DNA from: Loktanella sp. 5RATIMAR09
Lineage (GTDB): Bacteria > Pseudomonadota > Alphaproteobacteria > Rhodobacterales > Rhodobacteraceae
NCBI RefSeq assembly: GCF_001419985.1
Contig: NZ_LJAL01000002.1
Location: forward strand, 372,001 to 436,000
Direction: 5' to 3'
DNA length: 64,000 bases
The notes below the pieces were generated by a model. It was not told the origin of the DNA and did not search any database. It was given only the letters and a program-made list of their open reading frames with translations. A program made the translations under genes and the position numbers. This document shows, one piece after another, positions 1 to 10,692 of this stretch; within the stretch, counting starts at the first letter, position 1; every line of letters starts with the position of its first letter.

Positions 1-84
1 CGGTGCCAAAGCGCCTTCCAAGGCGGTTGATCCGGTCTTGGGCACCGCCAGCAGCACCAGATTTTCTTTCCAGAAAACAAGCAT
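1..84 (-). CDS. Sulfotransferase-family protein, N-terminal fragment
   Basis: Only the first 28 codons lie in the window; the gene runs off the left edge. The translation starts MLVFWKENLVLLAVPKTGST and carries PKTGST near residues 15-20, which matches the 5'-phosphosulfate (PAPS) binding loop at the start of P-loop sulfotransferases, often written PKTGTT/S. Such proteins in this bacterial group are cytoplasmic and of unknown acceptor. It is transcribed away from recA, so the 194 bases between them hold both promoters. The family call rests on one short motif and its position at the very N-terminus; the start codon is the first ATG in frame and could be wrong. Confidence 0.6.
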   Translation of the reverse strand, partial: MLVFWKENLVLLAVPKTGSTALEGALAP

Positions 85-213
85 TTGATCGCCGTCTTTC
101 GTGTTTTGTGGGGCTCATGCTACGGCATAAACCATTCCTTAACCACTCTTGGATGAAGGTTAATCCTGAAAATTTATGTTGCAATGTTCTGCTTTTGATC
201 TCATTAACGATGA

Positions 214-228
214 GAACACAATAAGAAC
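214..228 (+). promoter_or_regulatory. LexA (SOS) box upstream of recA
   Basis: The sequence reads GAAC, seven bases, GAAC, an exact direct repeat of the alphaproteobacterial LexA site (GTTC-N7-GTTC on the other strand). It lies 50 bases before the recA start. A second near-match on the opposite register, GTTC-N7-GATC at 186-200, sits just upstream and may be a weaker site. Together they indicate SOS control of recA. Confidence 0.85.
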
Positions 229-278
229 AAAAGCAGTGATTGCCGCCCCTTGGGCAGCGTGAAATAAGGACCGGACAC

Positions 279-1361
279 ATGGCAACGGCAGAACTTCTCA
301 AAATGACAGATAAAAAGACCGCAGATAAAGAAAAGGCGCTCGAAAGCGCGCTGGCACAGATCGAACGCCAGTTCGGTAAAGGGTCCATCATGAAGCTGGG
401 CGGGCAGAACCAGATGCCCGAAATCGAGGCGACATCGACCGGTTCGCTGGGGCTGGATATCGCGCTGGGAATTGGTGGTCTGCCCAAGGGCCGCGTGATC
501 GAGATTTACGGGCCGGAATCGTCGGGTAAAACTACGCTGACCCTGCATTCCATCGCGGAAGAGCAGAAAAAGGGCGGTGTTTGCGCCTTTGTGGACGCCG
601 AACATGCGCTTGATCCGCAATACGCAAGAAAGCTTGGTGTGAACCTCGATGAGCTGCTGATTTCGCAGCCCGATACCGGTGAACAGGCGCTTGAGATCGT
701 GGATACGCTGGTACGTTCCGGTGCTGTGAGCCTTGTAGTTGTTGACTCTGTGGCGGCGCTGACGCCGAAATCCGAACTTGAAGGTGATATGGGCGACAGC
801 TCGGTTGGTGTGCATGCGCGCCTGATGTCGCAAGCCATGCGTAAACTGACAGGGTCGATCAACCGGTCCGGCTGTATGGTGATTTTCATCAACCAGATCC
901 GCATGAAGATCGGCGTGATGTTCGGTTCGCCCGAAACCACAACGGGTGGTAACGCATTGAAATTTTATGCGTCTGTCCGTCTGGATATCCGCCGTATTGG
1001 TGCAATCAAGGACCGTGATGAGGTGGTGGGCAACGCCACCCGCGTCAAAGTGGTGAAGAACAAGGTGGCGCCGCCTTTCAAGCAGGTCGAGTTCGATATC
1101 ATGTACGGTGAAGGCATCTCCAAAACCGGCGAATTGCTGGATCTGGGTGTGAAGGCGGGGATTGTCGAGAAATCCGGCGCCTGGTTCAGCTATGGCGATG
1201 AGCGGATCGGGCAGGGACGTGAGAATTCGAAGGTCTTCCTGAAAGAGAATCCTGCGATTGCGCTTGAGATCGAGGATAAGATCCGCGCGGCGCACGGGCT
1301 TGAATTCGATATGGCCGACACCGGTGATAGCGATGGTGATGACGACCTTGTCGAAGTCTAA
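279..1361 (+). CDS. recA: Recombinase RecA
   Basis: Encodes a 360-residue RecA, the ATP-dependent strand-exchange protein that also triggers LexA self-cleavage. The Walker A motif GPESSGKT lies at residues 78-85, and the MAW/L2-region [25 protein letters not shown] sequence and the acidic C-terminus ([12 protein letters not shown]) are present. The start at 279 is chosen because a purine-rich AAGGA lies about 7 bases upstream and residues MATAEL fit the family; a longer reading from 240 is unlikely. The SOS box at 214-228 precedes it and a strong terminator follows at 1388. Length and motifs are ordinary, so the call is secure. Confidence 0.98.
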   Translation: MATAELLKMTDKKTADKEKALESALAQIERQFGKGSIMKLGGQNQMPEIEATSTGSLGLDIALGIGGLPKGRVIEIYGPESSGKTTLTLHSIAEEQKKGGVCAFVDAEHALDPQYARKLGVNLDELLISQPDTGEQALEIVDTLVRSGAVSLVVVDSVAALTPKSELEGDMGDSSVGVHARLMSQAMRKLTGSINRSGCMVIFINQIRMKIGVMFGSPETTTGGNALKFYASVRLDIRRIGAIKDRDEVVGNATRVKVVKNKVAPPFKQVEFDIMYGEGISKTGELLDLGVKAGIVEKSGAWFSYGDERIGQGRENSKVFLKENPAIALEIEDKIRAAHGLEFDMADTGDSDGDDDLVEV

Positions 1362-1387
1362 GCACCACAGATGATGGAATGAACGAA

Positions 1388-1415
1388 GGGTGCCGCAGCA
1401 GCGGTGCCCTTTTTT
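1388..1415 (+). terminator. Rho-independent terminator of recA
   Basis: A 9-bp stem (GGGTGCCGC with GCGGTGCCC, two G-U pairs) closes an AGCA loop and is followed by six T. It starts 26 bases after the recA stop. Confidence 0.85.
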
Positions 1416-1422
1416 GATGGCT

Positions 1423-1456
1423 GCCTCCGGCGGAAGTTTGATCGGACATGAAAAGT
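1423..1456. repeat. Intergenic repeat, copy 1
   Basis: The 34 bases starting GCCTCCGGCGGAAGTTTG recur at 49027-49060 with four mismatches, all in the 3' half. Both copies lie in short gaps between two co-directional genes (recA/alaS and dmdA/acuI). GC-rich motifs like this are scattered between genes in Rhodobacterales genomes; that last point is recalled, not shown here. Confidence 0.6.
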
Positions 1457-1538
1457 GCTTCCCCGTTTGTTGGTGGACAGTGCCAAGAGGCGGGGCTATT
1501 TCTGCGAGATAATAGAAATATTTGCTTGAAAGTGCGCT

Positions 1539-4238
1539 ATGACCCGTCTCGCCGATATCCGCTCGACCTTTCTGAACTACTTTGGTTCGCAGGACCATGA
1601 GATCGTGGCTTCAAGCCCGTTGGTGCCACGCAACGACCCCACCCTGATGTTCGCCAATTCGGGCATGGTCCAGTTCAAGAACCTGTTCACGGGTGTCGAG
1701 ACACGCGATTACACCCGCGCCACCACCAGCCAGAAATGTGTACGGGCGGGAGGTAAACACAACGATCTTGATAACGTGGGCTACACTGCGCGCCACCATA
1801 CGTTTTTCGAGATGCTCGGCAATTTCAGCTTTGGCGATTATTTTAAAGAAGATGCGATCCGCTATGCGTGGGAATTGCTGACACGCGAATTCGGGATCGA
1901 CAAGAACCGTTTGCTTGTCACCGTGTACCATACCGATGACGAGGCCGCGGCGATCTGGAAGAAAGTAGCCGGTTTCTCGGATGACAAGATCATCCGCATT
2001 CCCACGGATGACAACTTTTGGCGGATGGGGCCGACCGGCCCCTGCGGCCCCTGCACCGAGATTTTCTACGATCACGGCGATCATATATGGGGCGGCCCGC
2101 CTGGATCACCCGAAGAGGATGGCGATCGGTTTATCGAGATCTGGAACATCGTGTTCATGCAAAACGAACAGTTCGAAGATGGCACGTTGAAGCCGCTTGA
2201 GATGCAGTCGATCGACACTGGCATGGGGTTGGAGCGCATTGGCGCCTTGCTGCAAGGCAAGCACGACAACTATGACACTGACCTGATGCGCGCATTGATC
2301 GAGGCGTCGGCGCATGCGACATCAACCGATCCCGACGGGCCCGGCAACACCCACCACCGCGTGATTGCCGACCACCTGCGCTCGACTTCGTTCCTGATTG
2401 CCGAAGGCGTGCTGCCGTCGAACGAAGGGCGCGGTTACGTGCTGCGCCGGATCATGCGCCGTGCGATGCGCCATGCGCATCAGTTGGGTGGCAAAGACCC
2501 TGTGATGCACAAACTCGTGCGGGCTTTGGTGCAGCAGATGGGCGGGGCCTATCCGGAACTTGGCATTGGCCAGCGCCTGATTGAAGAGACCTTGTTGAAC
2601 GAGGAAGTGCGTTTCAAGCAAACGCTTGAGCGTGGTCTGAAGCTTTTGGATGACGAATTGCAAGGTTTGCCACAGGATGCCGCTTTGCCCGGTGCCGCGG
2701 CGTTCAAGCTTTATGATACCTACGGCTTCCCCCTTGATCTGACGCAGGATGCCTTGCGCGAAAAAGGCCGCGAGGTGGACACCGCAGGATTTGATGCCGC
2801 AATGGCCGAACAAAAGGCCAAAGCGCGTGCCGCGTGGTCGGGCACAGGTGAAGCTGCAGACAGCGCGATCTGGTTCGATATCGCGGATGCGCACGGCGCG
2901 ACGGATTTTCTGGGCTATGAGACCGAGACCGCCGAGGGGCAGGTCGTGGCGATTGTCGATGAAGCAGGCAACAGCATTGATGCGCTGAAAGGCGAGGGCG
3001 GATCGGCGTGGATCGTGTGCAACCAAACGCCGTTCTATGCCGAAAGCGGCGGTCAGGTTGGTGATCGTGGATATGTGCGCGCCCTCGTCGGTGATACGAA
3101 TGCCGAGACACCACAGTTTTCCGGCCATGTTTCGGACGTCAAGAAGATGCCGGGCGGTGTCTTTGCCCATTATCTGACAGTGGATCATGGTGAAGTGACC
3201 GTGGGCGAACCTGTCCGCCTTGAGGTGGATCACCACAATCGGAGCAAAATTCGCGCGAACCATTCCGCCACGCACCTGCTGAACGAGGCGCTGCGCGAGG
3301 TGCTGGGTGATCATATCGCACAGCGCGGGTCGTTGAATGCGCCCGATCGTCTGCGCTTTGATTTCAGCCATACCAAGGCGTTAAGCGCCGAGGAATTGGC
3401 CAAGGTCGAAATTGATGTGAACGCGATCATTCGCCAGAACACCCCCGTTGAAACCCGCATCATGACACCCGATGATGCCCGCGCGATGGGGGCGCAGGCG
3501 CTCTTTGGTGAAAAATACGGGGATGAGGTGCGCGTTGTGTCGATGGGCCGTCAGACCGGTTCGGGCAAGGGGGTGGACGGGCACACCTATTCGCTGGAAC
3601 TGTGTGGTGGCACCCATGTCAGGCAATTGGGTGAAATCGGTGCGTTTGTGATGTTGGGCGATAGTGCATCAAGCGCGGGCGTGCGCCGGATCGAGGCGCT
3701 GACCGGGCAGGCGGCGTTGGATCATTTGCGCGCGCAAGATGCGCGTTTGACCCAAGCCGCGGCGATGCTCAAGGCCCCTGCGGCAGAGGTGGCGGACCGT
3801 GTGAAGGCGCTGATGGATGAACGCAAGGCGCTGGCCAATGAGGTGGCGCAATTGCGCCGCGAGGTCGCCATGGGCGGCGGCGCGAAAGAGGCGGCACCTG
3901 CCGAGGTTATCAACGGCGTCGCACTTCAGGCACAGGTATTGACCGGCGTGACCGGCAAAGACCTGCCCGCGCTGATTGACGATATGAAGGCATCCATGGG
4001 CAGCGGTGCCATTTTGTTGATCGCCGATGCGGGGGGCAAGGCCGCTGTCGCCGTTGGCGTGACCGCAGATTTGACCGACCGCGTGTCGGCGGTGGATATC
4101 CTGCGCGCTGTAACGCCCGTGCTGGGCGGCAAAGGCGGTGGTGGCCGCCCTGACATGGCGCAGGGTGGCGGTGCTTCGGTGGAACATGCAGATGCTGCGA
4201 TTGTGGCAGCGAAATCCGTGTTGGAGGGATTGAAATGA
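1539..4238 (+). CDS. alaS: Alanyl-tRNA synthetase
   Basis: Encodes an 899-residue class II alanyl-tRNA synthetase. The N-terminal catalytic domain holds the [15 protein letters not shown] and GMGLERI motifs, the editing domain has the metal-binding HSATH (HxxxH) and CGGTH (CxxxH) motifs, and the glycine-rich C-Ala end ([16 protein letters not shown]) is intact. It charges tRNA-Ala and clears Ser-tRNA-Ala in cis. Its stop overlaps the start of the next gene by four bases, so the two are probably co-transcribed. A separate trans-editing homologue lies at 61648. Confidence 0.98.
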   Translation: MTRLADIRSTFLNYFGSQDHEIVASSPLVPRNDPTLMFANSGMVQFKNLFTGVETRDYTRATTSQKCVRAGGKHNDLDNVGYTARHHTFFEMLGNFSFGDYFKEDAIRYAWELLTREFGIDKNRLLVTVYHTDDEAAAIWKKVAGFSDDKIIRIPTDDNFWRMGPTGPCGPCTEIFYDHGDHIWGGPPGSPEEDGDRFIEIWNIVFMQNEQFEDGTLKPLEMQSIDTGMGLERIGALLQGKHDNYDTDLMRALIEASAHATSTDPDGPGNTHHRVIADHLRSTSFLIAEGVLPSNEGRGYVLRRIMRRAMRHAHQLGGKDPVMHKLVRALVQQMGGAYPELGIGQRLIEETLLNEEVRFKQTLERGLKLLDDELQGLPQDAALPGAAAFKLYDTYGFPLDLTQDALREKGREVDTAGFDAAMAEQKAKARAAWSGTGEAADSAIWFDIADAHGATDFLGYETETAEGQVVAIVDEAGNSIDALKGEGGSAWIVCNQTPFYAESGGQVGDRGYVRALVGDTNAETPQFSGHVSDVKKMPGGVFAHYLTVDHGEVTVGEPVRLEVDHHNRSKIRANHSATHLLNEALREVLGDHIAQRGSLNAPDRLRFDFSHTKALSAEELAKVEIDVNAIIRQNTPVETRIMTPDDARAMGAQALFGEKYGDEVRVVSMGRQTGSGKGVDGHTYSLELCGGTHVRQLGEIGAFVMLGDSASSAGVRRIEALTGQAALDHLRAQDARLTQAAAMLKAPAAEVADRVKALMDERKALANEVAQLRREVAMGGGAKEAAPAEVINGVALQAQVLTGVTGKDLPALIDDMKASMGSGAILLIADAGGKAAVAVGVTADLTDRVSAVDILRAVTPVLGGKGGGGRPDMAQGGGASVEHADAAIVAAKSVLEGLK

Positions 4239-4522
4239 GCGCACTCTGGATTGCCCATGTGAAAGTGACGGACGAGGCCGCCTATGGCGAATACGCCAAG
4301 CGCGCCACAGGTGCGATTGCCGATCACGGCGGTGTCTTTCTGGCGCGCGGCGGGGCCTATGAGCAGTTGGAAGGGCCCGATCGCCCGCGCAATGTGGTAG
4401 CCCGCTTTCCCAGCCTGCAGGCCGCGCATGATTGCTACTACTCGGATGCCTACCAAGAGGCGCTAAGCTTTGCCACAGGTGCCAGCCAGCGTGAATTGAG
4501 CATCGTCGAAGAGATCGCTTGA
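4235..4522 (+). CDS. DUF1330 family protein
   Basis: A 95-residue protein with the ferredoxin-like DUF1330 pattern: [17 protein letters not shown], an [14 protein letters not shown] turn and the [20 protein letters not shown] segment. Family members are small dimeric alpha-beta barrel-like proteins with no agreed function. The ATG overlaps the alaS TGA (ATGA) and its own TGA overlaps the TTG of the next gene, so it is the middle member of an alaS-DUF1330-MOSC run. Nothing in the sequence points to a substrate. Confidence 0.85.
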   Translation: MSALWIAHVKVTDEAAYGEYAKRATGAIADHGGVFLARGGAYEQLEGPDRPRNVVARFPSLQAAHDCYYSDAYQEALSFATGASQRELSIVEEIA

Positions 4523-5004
4523 AAGGCCAGCTTGGCGACATGATGGCCCGCCACGCGCGGGTGGGCCGTCTAGACTGGATCGGGTTGCGCGCGGCGCGCT
4601 ATGATCCGCTTGATGTGGTGCAAAGTGCCGAGATCACCGAGGCCGGTTTGCTGGGCGATCACGGGCGTGCGGGCAAGCGGGCGGTGACGCTGATGCAGGC
4701 AGAGCATCTGCCGGTGATTGCGGCGCTTTCAAACAGGTCTGAGATTTTGCCAGAGGTTCTGCGCCGCAATTTGGTCGTGTCAGGGCTGAACCTTCTTGCA
4801 CTGCGCAAGGGGGTGCTGCGCATTGGCGACGTGATTTTGGAAGTTGAGGGGCCGTGCCCGCCGTGTTCACGCATGGAAAAAGCGTTGGGTCCGGGCGGGT
4901 ATAACGCGATGCGCGGGCATGGCGGCTGGTATGCCAGTGTCGTTAAGCCGGGCACCGTGTGTGTCGGTGACGCGGTAGAACCCGCGTCACCCGAAAGGCA
5001 TTAG
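4519..5004 (+). CDS. MOSC domain protein
   Basis: Encodes about 161 residues of a stand-alone MOSC domain, the C-terminal sulfur-carrier fold of molybdenum cofactor sulfurases. The GLLGDHGRAGKRAVTLMQ core and the conserved cysteine segment EGPCPPCSRMEKALG, with the candidate persulfide cysteine, are present. Such proteins are proposed to handle sulfur for Mo enzymes or reduce N-hydroxylated compounds. The TTG start at 4519 overlaps the preceding stop; ATG codons at 4540 and 4543 are reasonable alternatives and would shorten the protein by 7-8 residues. It ends in a four-base overlap with convergent typA. Confidence 0.85.
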   Translation: MKGQLGDMMARHARVGRLDWIGLRAARYDPLDVVQSAEITEAGLLGDHGRAGKRAVTLMQAEHLPVIAALSNRSEILPEVLRRNLVVSGLNLLALRKGVLRIGDVILEVEGPCPPCSRMEKALGPGGYNAMRGHGGWYASVVKPGTVCVGDAVEPASPERH

Positions 5005-6818
5005 CTTGCGCGCGACTGGCGCTTGCGCTCGTGTGGATCAAGATAGCGCTTGCGCAGGCGGATCGCGTTTGGCGTGACTTCGACCAGCTCATCGTCGTCG
5101 ATATAGGCAATCGCCTGTTCCAGCGACATGGTCACAGGTGTGGTCAGGCGCACCGCTTCGTCGGTGCCGGATGCCCGTACGTTCGTGAGCTTCTTGCCCT
5201 TCAACGGGTTCACCTCAAGATCGTTTTCGCGGCTGTGTTCACCGATGATCATGCCGGTGTAAATCGGTTCCTGCGCCCCGATGAACATCTTGCCACGATC
5301 CTCAAGGTTCCACAGGGCAAAGGCCACCGACGTGCCGTTTTCCATGGAAATCAGAACACCCTGACGGCGGCCGTCAATCTTGCCCTTATAGGGGGTCATG
5401 CCGTGGAACAGGCGGTTCAGAACGCCGGACCCGCGTGTGTCGGTCAGGAATTCACCGTGATAGCCGATCAGACCGCGCGATGGCACATGCGCGATGATCC
5501 GCGTTTTGCCAGCACCGGCTGGTTTCATCTCGACCAGATCGCCTTTGCGCGGGCCGGTCAGCTTTTCGACCACGACGCCAGTGTATTCGTCATCGACGTC
5601 GATGGTGACTTCCTCGACAGGTTCCATGCGTTGGCCGTCTTGTTCGGAAAAGATGACCTGCGGGCGCGAGATAGAGAGCTCGAACCCTTCACGGCGCATG
5701 TTTTCGATCAAAACACCCATCTGCAATTCGCCACGGCCAGAGACCTCAAACGCATCGCCACCGGGGGTGTCTGCGATTTTGATCGCGACGTTGACTTCGC
5801 TTTCTTTCATCAGACGTTCGCGGATGACGCGGGACTGTACCTTTTTGCCGTCACGACCGGCAAGCGGGCTGTCGTTGATCCCGAAGGTCACGGTGATGGT
5901 TGGCGGATCAATCGGTTGGGCAGGGATGGGCACGTCGATGCTGACATCACACAGCGTGTCGGCCACGGTGGCCTTGGTCATGCCTGCAATGGTCACGATG
6001 TCACCAGCCTCGGCCACGTCGATGGGCTGTTGGCCAAGACCACGGAAGGCGAGGATTTTGGATACGCGGAATTGTTCGATCTTGTCGCCGGTGCGTGAAA
6101 GGGCCTTGATCGTTTCGCCTGCTTTCAGGGTGCCTGCCTCAACACGGCCTGTCAGAATACGCCCGATAAACGGGTCAGCGGACAGCGTGGTGGCCAGCAT
6201 CTGGAACGGCTCATCCTTGCGGGTGATCTGCGCAGGTGTCGGGACGTGTTCGACGATCTTATCAAACAGCGCATCAAGGTTCTCGCGTGGCCCGTCGAGT
6301 TCTTCGTCACACCAACCGGCACGGCCCGATGCGAACATGGTCGGGAAATCAAGCTGCTCGTCGGATGCTTCAAGTGCTGCAAACAGGTCAAACACATCAT
6401 CGACGGCGCGATCAGGTTCGCCATCGGGTTTATCAACCTTGTTAACGACCACGATAGGACGCAGGCCAAGGGCCAGCGCCTTGGAGGTCACGAATTTGGT
6501 TTGCGGCATCGGGCCTTCGGCGGCGTCAACCAGCAGAACAACACCGTCGACCATCGACAGGATACGCTCAACCTCGCCACCGAAATCGGCGTGGCCGGGG
6601 GTGTCGACGATATTGATGCGGGTGCCTTTCCACTCAACGGACGTACATTTCGCCAGAATAGTGATGCCGCGCTCGCGCTCGATATCGTTGCTATCCATCG
6701 CGCGCTCTTGCGTCGCCTCGTTTTCGCGGTAGATCCCCGACTGTTTGAGAAGTTCGTCAACAAGTGTCGTCTTGCCGTGGTCAACGTGTGCGATGATCGC
6801 GATATTGCGAATGTCCAT
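5001..6818 (-). CDS. typA: Translational GTPase TypA/BipA
   Basis: Encodes a 605-residue ribosome-associated GTPase. G1 ([10 protein letters not shown]), the switch region (RERGITI), G3 ([14 protein letters not shown]) and G4 (NKVDKPD) are all present, followed by the domain II, EF-G-like and TypA-specific C-terminal domains. It acts in ribosome assembly and stress-dependent translation. The start at 6818 is chosen because [17 protein letters not shown] is the family N-terminus; an open frame continues upstream to 6932 but has no family similarity. Its stop codon is interlocked with that of the convergent MOSC gene in TTAG, leaving no room for a terminator. Confidence 0.97.
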   Translation of the reverse strand: MDIRNIAIIAHVDHGKTTLVDELLKQSGIYRENEATQERAMDSNDIERERGITILAKCTSVEWKGTRINIVDTPGHADFGGEVERILSMVDGVVLLVDAAEGPMPQTKFVTSKALALGLRPIVVVNKVDKPDGEPDRAVDDVFDLFAALEASDEQLDFPTMFASGRAGWCDEELDGPRENLDALFDKIVEHVPTPAQITRKDEPFQMLATTLSADPFIGRILTGRVEAGTLKAGETIKALSRTGDKIEQFRVSKILAFRGLGQQPIDVAEAGDIVTIAGMTKATVADTLCDVSIDVPIPAQPIDPPTITVTFGINDSPLAGRDGKKVQSRVIRERLMKESEVNVAIKIADTPGGDAFEVSGRGELQMGVLIENMRREGFELSISRPQVIFSEQDGQRMEPVEEVTIDVDDEYTGVVVEKLTGPRKGDLVEMKPAGAGKTRIIAHVPSRGLIGYHGEFLTDTRGSGVLNRLFHGMTPYKGKIDGRRQGVLISMENGTSVAFALWNLEDRGKMFIGAQEPIYTGMIIGEHSRENDLEVNPLKGKKLTNVRASGTDEAVRLTTPVTMSLEQAIAYIDDDELVEVTPNAIRLRKRYLDPHERKRQSRAS

Positions 6819-7108
6819 TGGTCTGCCTTTAAGGGTAAGTTGGCGCGCGGATACCGTGCAATCGCAGCAAAAGCTACCCCTTATCGTCGCAATGCTGTTT
6901 TCGCCTGCCGCGACGTTCTGTTTTCGTGGCATATCGGCCCGCCAGAGCCAGCGCAGGTCTCACCCAAATCCTGCTATATTGCGTAAAATGTCCTGCACTG
7001 CGATAAGGACGGGCGGGCCGCCAAGATTTGGCCACATAGATATTTAACATGCCGCAAAGAAATGTGTTTCTGGCCTCATTGGGCGCAAAAAGAATTAGGA
7101 TCGACCGT

Positions 7109-8047
7109 ATGATTTCTCACCTCGCGAAACCTCTGTCTCTCGTCGCATTCGTGGCATTGACCGCCTGTGGCGGCGGTGGCGGGGGCGGGGGTGAAACCGG
7201 TGGCGGCACTGGCGGTGGCGGCACAGGCGGTGGCGGCGGTGGCGGCGGCGGGGGTGTTGATCCTACGCCAGGATCGAACGGGCTTCCTTTTGGTGCATCG
7301 GGTCAAATGCTTTCGGCCGCTGAAGGGGAGGCCGTGACAATGCGCAGCGCAAGCTTTCAGGTGGGAAATGCGCCGAGCATTGAAACTGTGACGATCACGG
7401 TTGGTGCGGGATTCTTCCAAGGCGGCGCACAGAATCTCAATGGGACGATTACGATTTTCGGTGAACCTGATCCGATCACAATTACCAACAGCACAGGAAC
7501 CCTGTCATCCGGTCAAGAGGTGGTCCTGACGTATGAGCCCAACCGGTCCGGAACCTGGGCTGCTGCTATTGAAGCCTCGGCTGACAGTTTCAACCGGGCT
7601 GACGCCATGCAGAGTGCGTATGTTTTCGGCTTTGAAACCAACCCGACGACGGTTGCAACAGGCGTGACAGGCACGTCGACCTACACTGGTGTTTTCCAAG
7701 CCCAAGGGTCATTGAACGGCGCGAATAATACCGACACCGAATTTGCGGGCGGTATGGGGGTTGTTGTGAATTTTGCAGGCACAGGGACGGCCAGTGTCGA
7801 TTTGCTTGACGCACAGATCAACGGCGTGGGAACCGAGGTTGATATGGACGGTCAATTCAATTTGGCCGGCAACGGTTTTAACGGCGGCTTGGGCTGTGCA
7901 AGCAGCGGGTGTTCCGGCACGGGTCAAATCGATGCAACATTTTATGGGCCCAATGCGGATGAACTTGGTGGTGTGCTGACCTTTGATGTTGCCGTGTCTG
8001 GGCAAGGCACATTTGACGGTGTCGGCACATTCATCCTTGAAGACTGA
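7109..8047 (+). CDS. Glycine-rich surface lipoprotein, TbpB-like barrel
   Basis: A 312-residue predicted lipoprotein. The N-terminus MISHLAKPLSLVAFVALTAC is a signal peptide with lipobox LTAC, followed by about 35 residues that are almost all glycine, then a C-terminal domain ending in FYGPNADELGGVLTF-type sequence. That FYGPNA-E-GG signature is typical of the transferrin-binding protein B-like beta barrel found in many proteobacterial lipoproteins, some exported by Slam translocons. The start at 7109 is supported by AGGA eight bases upstream; ATGs at 7049 would add 20 residues before the signal peptide. Iron or haem binding is possible but unsupported. Monocistronic. Confidence 0.75.
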   Translation: MISHLAKPLSLVAFVALTACGGGGGGGGETGGGTGGGGTGGGGGGGGGGVDPTPGSNGLPFGASGQMLSAAEGEAVTMRSASFQVGNAPSIETVTITVGAGFFQGGAQNLNGTITIFGEPDPITITNSTGTLSSGQEVVLTYEPNRSGTWAAAIEASADSFNRADAMQSAYVFGFETNPTTVATGVTGTSTYTGVFQAQGSLNGANNTDTEFAGGMGVVVNFAGTGTASVDLLDAQINGVGTEVDMDGQFNLAGNGFNGGLGCASSGCSGTGQIDATFYGPNADELGGVLTFDVAVSGQGTFDGVGTFILED

Positions 8048-8070
8048 ACGCCGCACTCATTTATGTATAA

Positions 8071-8098
8071 AAAGAGCCGCGCGATGGCACGGCTCTTT
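8071..8098. terminator. Bidirectional terminator between lipoprotein gene and icd
   Basis: A perfect 9-bp stem, AAAGAGCCG pairing with CGGCTCTTT around a 10-base loop, ends in T on both strands. It lies between the convergent genes ending at 8047 and 8110. Confidence 0.75.
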
Positions 8099-8109
8099 CG
8101 AACGACACC

Positions 8110-9318
8110 CTAAAGCGCTTTGTTCAGGTTCTCGTCGATCTTCTCCAGGAATCCCATGGTGGTCAGCCAGCCCTGATCGGGGCCGACCAGCAGTGCCAGA
8201 TCCTTGGTCATGAAACCGCTTTCTACGGTGTCCACGACGACCTTTTCCAAAGTCTCGGCAAAGTTCATCAGCTGCGCGTTGTCGTCCAGCTTCGCGCGGT
8301 GTTTCAATCCGCCTGTCCATGCGAAAATCGACGCGATCGAATTGGTCGACGTCGCTTGCCCTGCCTGATGCTGGCGGTAGTGGCGCGTGACGGTGCCGTG
8401 GGCGGCCTCGGCTTCGACGATCTTGCCATCGGGGGTCATCAACTGGCTGGTCATCAGGCCCAGTGAGCCGAACCCTTGTGCGACCGTGTCGGACTGCACA
8501 TCGCCGTCATAGTTCTTGCAGGCCCAGACAAATTTGCCCGACCATTTCATCGCGGACGCAACCATATCGTCGATCAGGCGGTGCTGGTATTCGATGCCTG
8601 CCTTTTCGAATTTGTCTTTGAACTCGGCATCAAACACCTCTTGGAACAGGTCCTTGAACCGTCCGTCATAGGCTTTGAGGATGGTATTCTTGGTCGACAG
8701 ATAGACCGGCCAGCCAAGGTTCAGCCCGTAGTTGAACGACGCCCGTGCAAAGTCGATGATGGACGCATCAAGGTTATACATGCCCATCGCCACGCCCGCA
8801 CCGGGGCTGTCGAACACCTCTTTTTCAATCACGGTGCCGTCTTCACCCACGAATTTCATCGTCAGCTTGCCGGGGCCGGGCATCAGGAAATCGGTTGCCT
8901 TGTACTGGTCGCCAAAGGCATGCCGCCCGATCACAATCGGATCGGTCCAACCGGGCACAAGGCGGGGGACGTTTTTGCAGATAATCGGCGCGCGGAACAC
9001 CACACCGCCCAGAATATTGCGGATCGTGCCGTTGGGCGAACGCCACATCTGTTTGAGGCCGAATTCCTCAACCCGGTCTTCATCGGGAGTGATGGTGGCA
9101 CATTTCACGCCAACGCCGATTTCCTTGATCTTTTCGGCGGCATCAATCGTGATCTGGTCGTTGGTCTCGTCGCGGACCTCCATCGCAAGATCGTAGTAGA
9201 GCAGGTCGATATCCAGATAGGGCAGGATCAGTTTTTGCTTGATAAAGTCCCACATGATGCGGGTCATCTCGTCACCGTCAAGCTCGACGATGGGGTTTTC
9301 TACCTTGATCTTTGACAT
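8110..9318 (-). CDS. icd: Isocitrate dehydrogenase, NADP-dependent
   Basis: Encodes a 402-residue dimeric type II isocitrate dehydrogenase, which oxidatively decarboxylates isocitrate to 2-oxoglutarate in the TCA cycle. The N-terminus [20 protein letters not shown], the substrate-binding [12 protein letters not shown] motif and the [10 protein letters not shown](Y)R region near the C-terminus identify the eukaryote-like NADP enzyme found in alphaproteobacteria. The start at 9318 has GGAGA upstream; the open frame extends to 9444 without similarity. Transcribed alone between a bidirectional terminator and the tRNA gene. Confidence 0.97.
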   Translation of the reverse strand: MSKIKVENPIVELDGDEMTRIMWDFIKQKLILPYLDIDLLYYDLAMEVRDETNDQITIDAAEKIKEIGVGVKCATITPDEDRVEEFGLKQMWRSPNGTIRNILGGVVFRAPIICKNVPRLVPGWTDPIVIGRHAFGDQYKATDFLMPGPGKLTMKFVGEDGTVIEKEVFDSPGAGVAMGMYNLDASIIDFARASFNYGLNLGWPVYLSTKNTILKAYDGRFKDLFQEVFDAEFKDKFEKAGIEYQHRLIDDMVASAMKWSGKFVWACKNYDGDVQSDTVAQGFGSLGLMTSQLMTPDGKIVEAEAAHGTVTRHYRQHQAGQATSTNSIASIFAWTGGLKHRAKLDDNAQLMNFAETLEKVVVDTVESGFMTKDLALLVGPDQGWLTTMGFLEKIDENLNKAL

Positions 9319-9414
9319 AATGTGTCTCCGTGGCGTAGTTCGTTTGATGCTGCCATAGCGTATCACAGGCCACACGGGAAGCCCCGGTATGCATTCGTAT
9401 ACTGTTTGGGGAAA

Positions 9415-9491
9415 TGGTAGGCCCGGCAGGACTTGAACCCGCAACCAAAGCGTTATGAGCGCTCTGCTCTAACCAATTGAGCTACAGGCCC
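9415..9491 (-). tRNA. tRNA with CAU anticodon, probably tRNA-Ile2
   Basis: The minus strand folds into a full cloverleaf: acceptor GGGCCTG with CGGGCCT, a D arm, anticodon stem GAGCG/CGCTT closing loop CTCATAA, T stem GCGGG/CCTGC with TTCAAGT, discriminator A and an encoded CCA (complement at 9415-9417). CAU can be initiator Met, elongator Met or lysidine-modified Ile2. The anticodon stem lacks the three G-C pairs of the initiator, and the GGGCC start differs from the GGCGG of alphaproteobacterial elongator Met, so Ile2 (reading AUA) is favoured. Confidence 0.93.
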
Positions 9492-9648
9492 CCTTGCGAA
9501 GATTGGAGTAGCAGACTGGACGGGTGGGTCAAGCGGCAGGAATTGAAAAATTCCACGCCACAGGGCCACCGCACGTCCGCGCGCCAATTGTTGTTCCATT
9601 TGGCGAAATGATGCGGTAACGAACGCCAAACACGACAGGAGCCCTGCT

Positions 9649-10692
9649 ATGACCGAGAAAAATGGCCTGACCTATGCTGATGCAGGGGTCGATATTGATG
9701 CCGGAAATACGTTGGTCGAGCGGATCAAACCCGCCGCCAAACGCACCGCACGGTCGGGCGTGATGGCGGGGTTGGGCGGATTTGGCGCGCTTTTCGATCT
9801 CAAGGCTGCGGGCTACGCCGATCCGGTGCTTGTGGCCGCCACCGACGGGGTTGGCACGAAACTGCGGATCGCGATTGATACCGGCAATGTGGACACAATC
9901 GGCATTGATCTGGTGGCGATGTGCGTCAACGATCTGGTCTGCCAAGGGGCCGAGCCTCTGTTTTTCCTTGATTATTTCGCGACCGGCAAATTGGAGCTGG
10001 ATCAGGCGACCCGCATTATCGAAGGCATCGCCGCGGGCTGCGAGGCGTCGGGCTGTGCGTTGATCGGTGGTGAAACGGCGGAGATGCCGGGCATGTATCA
10101 CGCCGGTGACTTCGATCTGGCCGGCTTTGCCGTAGGCGCGATGGAGCGTGGCACGGAACTGCCCGCAGGCGTGCGCGACGGTGACGTGTTGCTGGGGCTT
10201 GCGTCAAACGGTGTACACTCCAACGGATATTCGCTGGTGCGCCGCATCGTTGAGGTGTCCGGTCTGGGGTGGGACGATCCTGCGCCATTCGCGGATGACA
10301 CATTGGGTGCGGCTCTGTTGGCACCCACGCGGCTCTACGTCAAACAGGTGCTGGCGGCTGTGCGGGCAGGGGGCGTGCATGCGCTGGCCCATATCACCGG
10401 CGGTGGCCTGACCGAGAACCTGCCACGCGTTCTGCCCGAAGGGATGGGCGCGCAGATTGATCTGAACACATGGGAATTGCCGCCGGTGTTTGCGTGGCTG
10501 GCTGAAAAGGGTGGCATGGCGGAGGCCGAGATGCTGAAGACCTTCAACGCAGGCATCGGTATGGTGCTGGCGGTTGAGGCACATGAAGTCGCAAAAATCA
10601 CCACAATTTTAACTGACGCAGGCGAGACTGTGCATCAATTGGGCACAGTCACGGCAGGTGAGGGCGTGCGCTATACGGGCGCGCTTTTGTGA
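9649..10692 (+). CDS. purM: Phosphoribosylformylglycinamidine cyclo-ligase
   Basis: Encodes the 347-residue AIR synthetase, which closes the imidazole ring in step 5 of purine synthesis using ATP. Family blocks include [54 protein letters not shown] and [16 protein letters not shown]. The start has AGGAG-like sequence (acaggagcc) eight bases upstream. The TGA stop overlaps the GTG start of purN, so the pair is translationally coupled. Confidence 0.98.
   Translation: MTEKNGLTYADAGVDIDAGNTLVERIKPAAKRTARSGVMAGLGGFGALFDLKAAGYADPVLVAATDGVGTKLRIAIDTGNVDTIGIDLVAMCVNDLVCQGAEPLFFLDYFATGKLELDQATRIIEGIAAGCEASGCALIGGETAEMPGMYHAGDFDLAGFAVGAMERGTELPAGVRDGDVLLGLASNGVHSNGYSLVRRIVEVSGLGWDDPAPFADDTLGAALLAPTRLYVKQVLAAVRAGGVHALAHITGGGLTENLPRVLPEGMGAQIDLNTWELPPVFAWLAEKGGMAEAEMLKTFNAGIGMVLAVEAHEVAKITTILTDAGETVHQLGTVTAGEGVRYTGALL

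Noticed and set aside
2322-3371. 349-codon minus-strand frame opposite alaS
   Set aside because: Shadow of a conserved gene; composition follows its codon structure.
5494-6732. 412-codon plus-strand frame opposite typA
   Set aside because: It mirrors the typA codons and has no ribosome site or family motifs; typA is certain.
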